A stretch of 9,922 bases of DNA from Candidatus Pelagibacterales bacterium (GTDB lineage: Bacteria; Pseudomonadota; Alphaproteobacteria; TMED109): contig PCCU01000075.1 in assembly GCA_002732015.1 (NCBI GenBank), positions 1 through 9,922 on the forward strand. The letters are read 5' to 3'. The position numbers and the translations under genes were made by a program. The first letter of the stretch is position 1. Each line of letters begins with the position of its first letter. Under the pieces are notes generated by a model. That model was not told the DNA's origin. It did no database searches and worked only from the letters and a program-made list of their open reading frames with translations. This document shows, piece by piece, positions 1 through 6,006 of the stretch.

Positions 1-1
1 A

Positions 2-733
2 AGATCTTTAATAGCTACTATTATTTTGTTGCCTTTTATTTATATTTTGAAAATTAAAATTAAAACTAATTTATATTCTAAACATCTGTTTAGAACTTTA
101 ATAGGAGTTATTGCAATGTTTTTAAACTTTTATGCTGTAAGCAAACTTCCTCTGTCAAATTATACTATAATCTCTTTTGCAAAAATTTTTTTTTTAATAC
201 CTTTAGCATTTTTATTTTTAAATGAAAAAATAAAAACAATATCTTTTTTTTATATTTCTTTAGGTTTTGTTGGAGTTGTTCTTATACTAGGTTATGAGAA
301 AAATGAAAAAGGACTTTTTCTATATTATACAAGTGCAATTTTAGCAACCCTGCTAATTGCATACATAAAAATATTTATAAAAAATATATCAAAAAAAGAA
401 GGAAATATAAAAATTCAATTCTATTTTTCACTTAATTCTACATTAGTTTTACTTATACCTTTTGCTCTTACTTACTCAAATTATTTTTTTAAGGATTTAT
501 TTTTTATTGCTTTATTATCAATTTTTGGATTACTAGCTCAGTATTTTACTATAGAAGGCCTCAAAAATTCAGAGGCTGTAAAAGTTATGCCATTTGACTA
601 TTCTAGAATTATATTTGGCTGTATTATTGGAGTTACTTTTTTTAATGAACAAATTACTGCAGGTATGTTATTTGGTGCTTTGATTATTATTTTTGCTGGT
701 ATAAAATTAATCAAGACAAAGCATTTAACCTAA
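2..733 (+). CDS. EamA/DMT-family permease, 5' end outside the window
   Basis: Inner-membrane drug/metabolite transporter superfamily protein of the EamA type; the substrate cannot be told from sequence. The reading frame is open from base 2 with no stop. An internal TTG at 26 could serve as a start, but the protein would then lack the first helices of the usual ten-helix permease, so I treat the gene as cut by the window edge. The visible 243 residues carry most of both EamA halves. The first half has the family-like stretch AVSKLPLSNYTIISFAKIFF followed by LNEKI. The second half has GLKNSEAVKVMPFDYSRIIF and FNEQITAGMLFGALII, matching the usual ending of the second EamA domain. The stop codon overlaps the stop of the convergent DUF3429 gene by four bases. 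A run of ten T lies inside the gene at 186-195. Family assignment is firm; substrate is unknown. Confidence 0.85.
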   Translation, partial: RSLIATIILLPFIYILKIKIKTNLYSKHLFRTLIGVIAMFLNFYAVSKLPLSNYTIISFAKIFFLIPLAFLFLNEKIKTISFFYISLGFVGVVLILGYEKNEKGLFLYYTSAILATLLIAYIKIFIKNISKKEGNIKIQFYFSLNSTLVLLIPFALTYSNYFFKDLFFIALLSIFGLLAQYFTIEGLKNSEAVKVMPFDYSRIIFGCIIGVTFFNEQITAGMLFGALIIIFAGIKLIKTKHLT

Positions 734-1179
734 AGCAAAAAAATTATTATAAGAATTGATGATGTTACTAAAAAATTTAAATTTCTTCTTAAATTAAGGT
801 ACCAGTTTGGAAGTTCATTTTTAAAATAAGCTTTTTCATAGAAAAAAATAAAATTTAAAAAAAATATTCCTATTAATAACTTTATAGTAATTGTTATATT
901 TAATAAATATACAAAGGTTACTATTATAGATGGAATAACAGAAAAAATAATTAGTCTAGATTTGTTTTTTTTTGAAGAAATACTCAAACCCCAATAAGTT
1001 GCTCCAATAAATGAAATAATGATAAATAAATAAAATATTACTAAATCAAGATAAATTCTCACGTCATCTTTATCCGTAAATATTAAAAATATTATAATTA
1101 AAAAAGGAATAAAGCCTAAAATTCCAAATATTTCGTGTAGTTTTAGTTTTTTTAATCGACTAATAATTATATTTAACAA
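730..1179 (-). CDS. DUF3429 family membrane protein
   Basis: A 149-residue integral membrane protein with about five hydrophobic segments. It matches what I know of DUF3429 (TMEM69-like) proteins: IFGILGFIPF near residues 17-26, SFIGATYWGLSI at 56-67, the VIPSIIV segment at 81-87, and LPNWYLNLRRNL at 123-134 before the last helix. The function of this family is not established. The start is a TTG at 1177-1179. The frame is closed by a stop a few codons upstream (1192-1194), there is no ATG near the N-terminus, and a purine-rich GGAAAAG lies just upstream at 1184-1190. The gene overlaps the end of phhB by 20 bases, so it is probably co-transcribed with and translationally coupled to it. Its 3' end overlaps the convergent EamA permease stop by four bases. 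Confidence 0.75.
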   Translation of the reverse strand: MLNIIISRLKKLKLHEIFGILGFIPFLIIIFLIFTDKDDVRIYLDLVIFYLFIIISFIGATYWGLSISSKKNKSRLIIFSVIPSIIVTFVYLLNITITIKLLIGIFFLNFIFFYEKAYFKNELPNWYLNLRRNLNFLVTSSILIIIFLL

Positions 1180-1444
1180 AAGTCTTTTCCATTATCTCAG
1201 CCAATGAAAGATCTTTACTTGTTATCTCATTTTGGTCGTGAGTGGTGAGAGTTACGTCTACTTTATTATATATATTGGTCCAATCTGGGTGGTGGTCAAT
1301 TTTTTCAGCTTCAAAAGCAACTTCTGTCATCCAAGAAAAAGCCTCAGAAAAAGATTTGAAATTAAATAATTTATTAACTTTTTTATCATTATCGATGAAA
1401 TTCCATTTATTGTTAGAGAAGAATAGTTGTATATTTTTTTCCAT
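1160..1444 (-). CDS. phhB: 4a-hydroxytetrahydrobiopterin dehydratase (pterin-4a-carbinolamine dehydratase)
   Basis: A 94-residue cytosolic enzyme, the normal size for the PCD/DCoH family. The family dehydrates 4a-hydroxytetrahydrobiopterin, the product formed when aromatic amino acid hydroxylases use a tetrahydropterin. The active-site signature is intact: EKIDHHPDW at residues 47-55, then YNKVDVTLTTHD at 59-70, with paired histidines H51/H52 and H69. The gene has a clear Shine-Dalgarno (GAGG, 1451-1454) six bases before its ATG and heads a two-gene minus-strand unit with the DUF3429 gene. No phenylalanine hydroxylase gene is present in this window. PCD-like proteins are also found without one, where other pterin roles have been proposed, so the pathway here is uncertain although the family call is firm. 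Confidence 0.92.
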   Translation of the reverse strand: MEKNIQLFFSNNKWNFIDNDKKVNKLFNFKSFSEAFSWMTEVAFEAEKIDHHPDWTNIYNKVDVTLTTHDQNEITSKDLSLAEIMEKTFVKYNY

Positions 1445-1449
1445 TTAAA

Positions 1450-1454
1450 CCCTC
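1450..1454 (-). promoter_or_regulatory. Shine-Dalgarno of phhB
   Basis: The minus strand reads GAGGG followed by TTTAA and the ATG at 1444; counting the core GAGG (1451-1454), the spacer is six bases. This fixes the phhB start. It is one of only two convincing Shine-Dalgarno sites in the window, the other being that of the YccA-like gene. Confidence 0.7.
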
Positions 1455-1474
1455 ATTTTTTAAGTAATTCTAGC

Positions 1475-1504
1475 TTGAATATATTATATTAAATAGCATA
1501 TATT
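1475..1504 (+). promoter_or_regulatory. Candidate sigma-70 promoter for the YccA-like gene
   Basis: TTGAAT (1475-1480) and TATATT (1499-1504) are separated by 18 bases and lie about 30 bases upstream of the chosen start codon. This is the only non-coding region long enough to serve the gene. The background is almost pure A/T, so -10-like hexamers occur by chance and the exact assignment is weak. The opposite strand carries a TATAAT (plus-strand 1483-1488) that could serve phhB, but it has no good -35 partner. Confidence 0.35.
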
Positions 1505-1508
1505 ATAT
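1479..1508. repeat. 11-base direct repeat in the divergent intergenic region
   Basis: ATATATTATAT occurs at 1479-1489 and again at 1498-1508, giving a 19-base period, and is followed by the perfect palindrome ATGTTAACAT at 1511-1520. The copies overlap the proposed -10 region. They could be operator half-sites or simply low-complexity AT sequence. Confidence 0.4.
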
Positions 1509-1525
1509 ATATGTTAACATAAAAT

Positions 1526-1529
1526 GGAG
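1526..1529 (+). promoter_or_regulatory. Shine-Dalgarno that sets the start of the YccA-like gene
   Basis: GGAG lies six bases upstream of the ATG at 1536. It overlaps the upstream in-frame ATG at 1524, which itself has only A-rich sequence before it. This favours initiation at 1536, giving a protein that begins MAFGKF rather than MEFYMAFGKF. Confidence 0.65.
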
Positions 1530-1535
1530 TTTTAT

Positions 1536-2270
1536 ATGGCTTTTGGTAAATTTACTAATGATTATAATGTCAGAGCTAGAGCATCATCATTATCTTCAAC
1601 AGATGAGGGCTTAAGAAAATTTATGCTTAAAGTTTATGGCTACATGTCAGTAGGATTAGGTATAACTGGTGTTATTGCATGGCTATTTGCAAATGCGTTT
1701 ATTGCACAAAATCCTTTTGTAGTTTCTTTAATGCAACCACCCCTTGCCTATTTGGTGATGTTTGCGCCTCTTGGTATTATATTGTGGATGAGTTTTGGAA
1801 TTAATAAAATGAAAGCAGGAACAGCACAAAATCTTTTTTGGTTACTTGCTGCTTGTTATGGTGTTTCTTTAGCTAGCATATTTCTAGTTTATACTGGTGC
1901 TACTATTGCAAGAGTATTCTTTATTGCGGCATCAATGTTTCTAACTATGAGTATTTGGGGATACACTACAAAAAGGTCTTTAGCAAAAATGGGATCTTTT
2001 TTAATGATGGGACTGATTGGGTTAATCATAGCCTCAATTGTAAATATTTTCTTGGGTTCATCAGCCTTGCAATTTGCTATGTCAATAATTGGTGTAATAA
2101 TATTTGCTGGCCTCACAGCTTATGATACACAAGTAATAAAGGAAATTTATGTAGAGAACGAAAATTCTGAAGAGTCTTCAAAAAAGGCAGTAATGGGTGC
2201 ATTGAAGTTGTATTTAGACCTTTTATTATTATTTCAATATTTATTGATGCTTTTTGGAAACAGAGAGTAA
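1536..2270 (+). CDS. Bax inhibitor-1/YccA family membrane protein
   Basis: A 244-residue inner-membrane protein with about seven hydrophobic segments, as usual for the BI-1/YccA/YetJ family. Members have been linked to calcium leak (BsYetJ) and to modulation of the FtsH protease (E. coli YccA); which applies here cannot be said. Family hallmarks are a short polar N-terminus, then VYGYMSVGLGITGVIAW, and near the C-terminus GLTAYDTQVIKEIY followed by GALKLYLDLLLLFQYLL. The two conserved aspartates are present at residues 197 and 228; in YetJ the equivalent pair acts as a pH-sensitive latch. I start the gene at 1536 rather than 1524 because of the GGAG at 1526-1529. The gene is transcribed alone from the divergent intergenic region and is followed after ten bases by a hairpin. 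Confidence 0.92.
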   Translation: MAFGKFTNDYNVRARASSLSSTDEGLRKFMLKVYGYMSVGLGITGVIAWLFANAFIAQNPFVVSLMQPPLAYLVMFAPLGIILWMSFGINKMKAGTAQNLFWLLAACYGVSLASIFLVYTGATIARVFFIAASMFLTMSIWGYTTKRSLAKMGSFLMMGLIGLIIASIVNIFLGSSALQFAMSIIGVIIFAGLTAYDTQVIKEIYVENENSEESSKKAVMGALKLYLDLLLLFQYLLMLFGNRE

Positions 2271-2279
2271 GCTTTTTTA

Positions 2280-2305
2280 TTAGGGGTTTTTAAAAAAACC
2301 CCTAA
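2280..2305 (+). terminator. Hairpin after the YccA-like gene, abutting the prpE start
   Basis: TTAGGGGTTTT (2280-2290) pairs perfectly with AAAACCCCTAA (2295-2305), an 11-bp stem with a four-base TAAA loop and a G4/C4 core that stands out in this AT-rich sequence. It begins ten bases after the stop codon. The downstream T tract is poor and broken (AATCTTTT), and the ATG of prpE is only nine bases beyond the stem. It may be a leaky terminator for the upstream gene or an attenuator-like leader element for prpE. Confidence 0.65.
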
Positions 2306-2313
2306 AATCTTTT

Positions 2314-4200
2314 ATGTCTTATGACAATCAATATAACGAGTGGAAAAAAAATCCTGAACTTTACTGGGATGATAAAGCCTCTTTTATAGACTGGTATGAA
2401 AAATACCAAAATGTACTTTCAAAAGATAACAATAACAACTTTATTTGGTTTAAAGGTGGAAAACTAAATACCTGCTATAACTGCATTGATAGGCATATAA
2501 AAAATGGATTGGGAAAAAAAAATGCCATCATCTATGATAGCCCCATCACTAATACAAAAAAATTTATAACTTACGACCAATTACTTATAAAAGTTTCAAC
2601 ACTTTCCTCTTCTCTGAAGACATTAGGCGTAAATAAAGGAGATAGAGTTATACTATATATGCCTATGATACCAGAAGTTATAGTTGCAATGCTAGCTTGT
2701 GCAAGAATAGGAGCTATACATTCAGTAGTCTTTGGAGGGTTTGCGGCTCAAGAACTTTCTAATAGAATTAACGACTCTACTCCTAAGGTCTTAATTGCAG
2801 CAAGTTGTGGTCTTGAACCAAATAAAATCATTAACTATAAACAAATTTTAGATAAGGCTATATCTTTAAGTATTCATGTTCCAAAAAATCAAATAATCTT
2901 TCAAAGAAAGCAACTGGCTGTGTCCCTTGACAAACCAGGCGACCTTGACTGGAATAACCTGATGTCTAATGCAGACAAATTTTCAAAATGTACTAAATTA
3001 GATTCAGAAGATCCTCTATACATTCTTTATACTTCAGGAACTACTGGAATTCCAAAAGGTATTGTGAGAACTAACGGAGGGCATGCCGTTGCTCTTCATA
3101 ATAGTATGAAAATGACATATGATATCAAACAAAATGAAGTATTTTGGGCTGCTTCAGATGTTGGCTGGGTAGTTGGACATTCGTACATAGTTTATGCTCC
3201 TTTATTGCTGGGCTGTACCACAGTCTTATATGAAGGAAAGCCTATCGGAACTCCAGATGCTGGACAGTTTTGGCGAGTTATTTCTGAACATAACGTTTCA
3301 ACCATGTTTACGGCTCCAACAGCGATCAGAGCAATAAAAAAAATTGATCCTAATGGTAAAGAAATAAATAAATATCGATTAAAAAACTTAAAATATATTT
3401 TTCTAGCAGGCGAAAGAGCAGACCCTGAAACTATTAAATGGTCAATTGACCATCTTAAAATCCCAGTTATAGATCATTGGTGGCAAACAGAGACTGGCTG
3501 GTCAATTGCCGGAAACTTTCCAGAGTTTGGAATATTTGAAATTAAATATGGGTCAACCGGTAAAGCTGCACCAGGATACCAAGTAGAAGTATTGGATGAC
3601 CATGGAAAAAATTTAGAAGCAGGAAAAATGGGCAACCTTGTAATAAAAATGCCTCTTCCTCCAGGATGTAGTTCAAGTATTTGGAATGACGCTGAAAGAT
3701 TTTCTAAAGCCTACCTTGAAAAATATAAAGGATACTATAATACTTCCGATGCAGGAGTAATCGATAAAAAAGGATACATTTCAGTAATGTCAAGAACTGA
3801 TGATATTATAAATTGTGCTGGTCATAGAATATCAACAGGGTCTATTGAGGAAATATTAACATCTCATAAAGATATTGCAGAATGCGCTGTAGTAGGATTT
3901 AAAGATAGTCTCAAAGGAGAGATTCCCATAGGACTTTTAGTCCTTAATGCAAAGACTTATAAATCAAAAATAGAAATAATTAAAGAATCAGTAGTGTTAG
4001 TAAGAGAAAAACTAGGTGCTGTTGTTGCTTTTAAGACTGCATATGTTGTAGACAACTTACCTAAAACAAGGTCAGGAAAAATATTAAGATCAACAATATC
4101 AAAAATTTTAAATGGAGAATCATTTAAAATGCCTGCTACCATTGAGGATAAAGAAACTTTAGAGTTTATTAAAGAAATTTTTAATTCCGCTAAGTTATAA
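2314..4200 (+). CDS. prpE: Propionyl-CoA synthetase (propionate--CoA ligase, PrpE type)
   Basis: Cytosolic AMP-forming acyl-CoA synthetase that activates propionate with ATP and CoA via propionyl-AMP. At 628 residues it is full length. The N-terminus begins at the normal family position (NPELYWDD, then WFKGGKLNTCYNCIDRH). Motifs in order: GGFAAQELSNRI near 141-152; the phosphate-binding loop YTSGTTGIPKG at 239-249; DVGWVVGHSYIVYAPLL at 282-298; YEGKPIGTPDAGQFW at 306-320; HWWQTETGW at 388-396; and the C-terminal PKTRSGK with catalytic Lys589. SCGLEPNKIINYK at 164-176 and the LPPGC at 448-452 fit PrpE better than AcsA, so propionate is the likelier substrate, although these enzymes often accept acetate or acrylate. 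No Shine-Dalgarno is visible; the hairpin at 2280-2305 occupies the leader. The stop codon overlaps the convergent Nudix gene by six bases. Confidence 0.93.
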   Translation: MSYDNQYNEWKKNPELYWDDKASFIDWYEKYQNVLSKDNNNNFIWFKGGKLNTCYNCIDRHIKNGLGKKNAIIYDSPITNTKKFITYDQLLIKVSTLSSSLKTLGVNKGDRVILYMPMIPEVIVAMLACARIGAIHSVVFGGFAAQELSNRINDSTPKVLIAASCGLEPNKIINYKQILDKAISLSIHVPKNQIIFQRKQLAVSLDKPGDLDWNNLMSNADKFSKCTKLDSEDPLYILYTSGTTGIPKGIVRTNGGHAVALHNSMKMTYDIKQNEVFWAASDVGWVVGHSYIVYAPLLLGCTTVLYEGKPIGTPDAGQFWRVISEHNVSTMFTAPTAIRAIKKIDPNGKEINKYRLKNLKYIFLAGERADPETIKWSIDHLKIPVIDHWWQTETGWSIAGNFPEFGIFEIKYGSTGKAAPGYQVEVLDDHGKNLEAGKMGNLVIKMPLPPGCSSSIWNDAERFSKAYLEKYKGYYNTSDAGVIDKKGYISVMSRTDDIINCAGHRISTGSIEEILTSHKDIAECAVVGFKDSLKGEIPIGLLVLNAKTYKSKIEIIKESVVLVREKLGAVVAFKTAYVVDNLPKTRSGKILRSTISKILNGESFKMPATIEDKETLEFIKEIFNSAKL

Positions 4201-4217
4201 TAGTCTACAAATTTCTT
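4172..4217. other. Inverted repeat spanning the prpE/Nudix convergent junction
   Basis: AAGAAATTT (4172-4180) and AAATTTCTT (4209-4217) are perfect reverse complements, nine bases each, separated by 28 bases that contain both stop codons. The stems are AT-rich and no G/C-rich hairpin or clean T tract is present. It could help end transcription from both sides, or be chance in such AT-rich DNA. Confidence 0.25.
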
Positions 4218-5040
4218 CATAATCTTTTTCATTTTTAGAGTTAATTAAACCTCTTCTAATAAAAAAACTGGTCAAAACTAATGCGCAATTTTTTTTAAAG
4301 TCATTAGTGTTTTTAATTTTCTCTATTATTTTTGTACTACTATACAAATTAAACTTTGAAACTTCTCCATCATTATTTTCAGGAAGAATTTTATTTGATA
4401 TTTCTAGATCAAATAGAAATAAGGTATCTCTTCTCAAAGAAAATTTTTTATTTCTCCAAGTATAGTTTATTGTACCTACTTGCACTGCCCTATTTAATAT
4501 TTTTTTTTTAAAAGATGCCTCTTCAAACCCTTCTCTTATCAAGGCTTGATAGACTGTTTCACCTGCTGAAATTCCTCCTGCAATAGTATTATCTAGTTTA
4601 TTAGGTTCTACTTTTTTATTAGCAGCCCTTTTAGGAATCCAAACCTTAATATTACTCTTTCCAGTCCTAACATAAGCTATTAGGTGAACCCCATAACCTC
4701 TTATTCCTAAATATTCTACTAGAGACCTCTCAAGAACAAAAAGTTCTTTTTTACCTAATGAAGTAACACACGGAAAATTTTCTCCTGTTACTTCTGATAT
4801 AATTTGTTTCTCTACTAATAATTCGCATGTATTTTTAAGCGTAATATTTAGATGTTTTTTTTTTGTCTCTTTTAAAAAGATGCTTTTATTTTGTAAAGTG
4901 TAGGGGAGCTTATGCTTTAAAATTAGATTTGCTATTTTCTTATGAACTAAGCCAATATGAAAATTATTACAAAATAAATCATAGAAATTTTTTTTATCCA
5001 CAAAATTATTTAGTGCTTTAATTTTAAATAGAAGTGACAA
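4195..5040 (-). CDS. Nudix hydrolase with DUF4743 N-terminal domain (Tnr3/YJR142W-like)
   Basis: A 281-residue two-part protein: an N-terminal DUF4743-like region (about 1-110) and a Nudix domain (about 115-281). The Nudix box starts at G155 and reads GGISAGE, then REGFEEASF, giving the G-x5-E-x7-RE-x2-EE pattern with E161, R169, E170, E173 and E174 in place. The box ends EEA-S rather than the common EE-x-G, as is usual in this subgroup. The C-terminal stretch DGEVSKFNL (224-232) and FKKNCALVLTSFFIRRG (248-264) also matches the subgroup. Related plant and yeast enzymes hydrolyse oxidised, toxic forms of thiamine diphosphate, so a damage-clearing role is reasonable but inferred. The start is TTG at 5038-5040 with an in-frame TAG immediately upstream and no Shine-Dalgarno. 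It is the last gene of the minus-strand operon, six bases after accA. Confidence 0.85.
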   Translation of the reverse strand: MSLLFKIKALNNFVDKKNFYDLFCNNFHIGLVHKKIANLILKHKLPYTLQNKSIFLKETKKKHLNITLKNTCELLVEKQIISEVTGENFPCVTSLGKKELFVLERSLVEYLGIRGYGVHLIAYVRTGKSNIKVWIPKRAANKKVEPNKLDNTIAGGISAGETVYQALIREGFEEASFKKKILNRAVQVGTINYTWRNKKFSLRRDTLFLFDLEISNKILPENNDGEVSKFNLYSSTKIIEKIKNTNDFKKNCALVLTSFFIRRGLINSKNEKDYEEICRLL

Positions 5041-5046
5041 CTATAT

Positions 5047-6006
5047 TTACAGGGTAAAGTTTGAACCAAACTTTAGGTATTTTTGTTTTCTTTCTTTAGA
5101 CAATTTATCTTTGGGTTTTTTTGTTAAATCTTCAATTACGCTTTTAAGTTCAACCTTTAAATTAGTAAATGCTTCGCTAGGGTTTCTATGAGCCCCTCCT
5201 AAGGGCTCTTTTATTACTTTGTCTATAACTTTAAGATTTTTTAAATCTTCTGAAGTAATTTTTAAACTATTAGCTGCTAATTCATCATAACCTTCAACTT
5301 TCCATAAAATTGAAGCACAACCTTCTGGAGATATTACAGAATAAATAGAGTTTTCTAACATTAAAACTTTGTCTGCAGTTGCTAAAGCCACAGCTCCTCC
5401 TGAGCCACCCTCACCAATAATAACGCTAACGATAGGAACTTTAACATTTAAGCTTGTTTTAATAGCAGATGCTATTGCTTCAGATTGTCCTCTCTGTTCA
5501 GCTCCAACTCCCGGATAGGCACCTGCAGTATCTACAAATGTAACTATAGGAATTTCAAACTTTTCAGCCAATTTCATTAATCTTGAGCTTTTTCTATAAC
5601 CCTCAGGCCTTGCCATACCAAAATTTCTCTTTAATCTGCTTTCCGTATCAGAGCCCTTTTCTTGTCCTATGATCATTATTGAAGTATCTTCTAAAGAAGC
5701 TAAGCCTCCAATGATCGCATGGTCTTCCCCAAACTTTCTGTCACCACTTAAGGGTATGAAATCGTTAAATAAACTTTCTATATAGTCAGAGGAGTGAGGT
5801 CTATCAGGGTGTCTTGCTACTTGTACTCTTTGCCATGGCGTCAAGTTAGCATATTTTTCTTTTAACATTTTATTTGCTTTAAACTCTAAGTCTGTTATTT
5901 CATCTAAAATTTTAACAGTTTTACCAGTGCTTAGGTGTCTAAGTTCGTTAATTCTAGACTCAATTTGAGCTATTTCATTTTCAAAATCTAAAAAAAATTT
6001 AATCAT
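5047..6006 (-). CDS. accA: Acetyl-CoA carboxylase carboxyltransferase subunit alpha
   Basis: Alpha subunit of the carboxyltransferase of acetyl-CoA carboxylase. With AccD it moves the carboxyl group from biotinyl-AccB to acetyl-CoA, the first committed step of fatty acid synthesis in the cytosol. At 319 residues it is the usual length. Signatures: FLDFENEIAQIESRINELR at the N-terminus; WQRVQVARHPDRPHSSDYI at 58-76; GQEKGSDTESRLKRNFGMAR at 114-133; the oxyanion/CoA region VDTAGAYPGVGAEQRGQSEA at 158-177; and IIGEGGSGGAVAL at 196-208 with SVISPEGCASILWK after it. The ATG lies inside the end of the mcl gene (8-base ATGATTAA overlap) with only a weak AGAAAAG upstream, suggesting translational coupling. 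accD and accBC are not in the window. Confidence 0.97.
   Translation of the reverse strand: MIKFFLDFENEIAQIESRINELRHLSTGKTVKILDEITDLEFKANKMLKEKYANLTPWQRVQVARHPDRPHSSDYIESLFNDFIPLSGDRKFGEDHAIIGGLASLEDTSIMIIGQEKGSDTESRLKRNFGMARPEGYRKSSRLMKLAEKFEIPIVTFVDTAGAYPGVGAEQRGQSEAIASAIKTSLNVKVPIVSVIIGEGGSGGAVALATADKVLMLENSIYSVISPEGCASILWKVEGYDELAANSLKITSEDLKNLKVIDKVIKEPLGGAHRNPSEAFTNLKVELKSVIEDLTKKPKDKLSKERKQKYLKFGSNFTL
5055..5075 (-). other. Perfect hairpin inside the 3' end of accA
   Basis: TAAAGTTTG (5067-5075 read on the minus strand) and CAAACTTTA (5055-5063) form a nine-base perfect stem with a three-base loop, eight bases before the end of the accA stop codon and just upstream of the Nudix TTG start. 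No T run follows, so it is unlikely to be a full terminator. It could be a processing or attenuation point inside the operon. Confidence 0.35.

Noticed and set aside
1242..1448. Plus-strand open frame of 68 codons antisense to phhB
   Set aside because: It lies entirely over the well-supported phhB gene, resembles no protein family, and has no independent start signals.
1524..1535. Upstream ATG at 1524 as start of the YccA-like gene
   Set aside because: GGAG at 1526-1529 is ideally spaced for the ATG at 1536 and overlaps the 1524 codon, so the downstream start is preferred.
1889..2116. Minus-strand open frame of 75 codons inside the YccA-like gene
   Set aside because: A shadow of a highly hydrophobic coding sequence with intact family motifs on the plus strand.
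3957..4232. Minus-strand open frame of 91 codons over the prpE 3' end
   Set aside because: It covers the conserved PrpE C-terminal domain, including the PKTRSGK motif, and crosses into the Nudix gene in another frame; no family resemblance.
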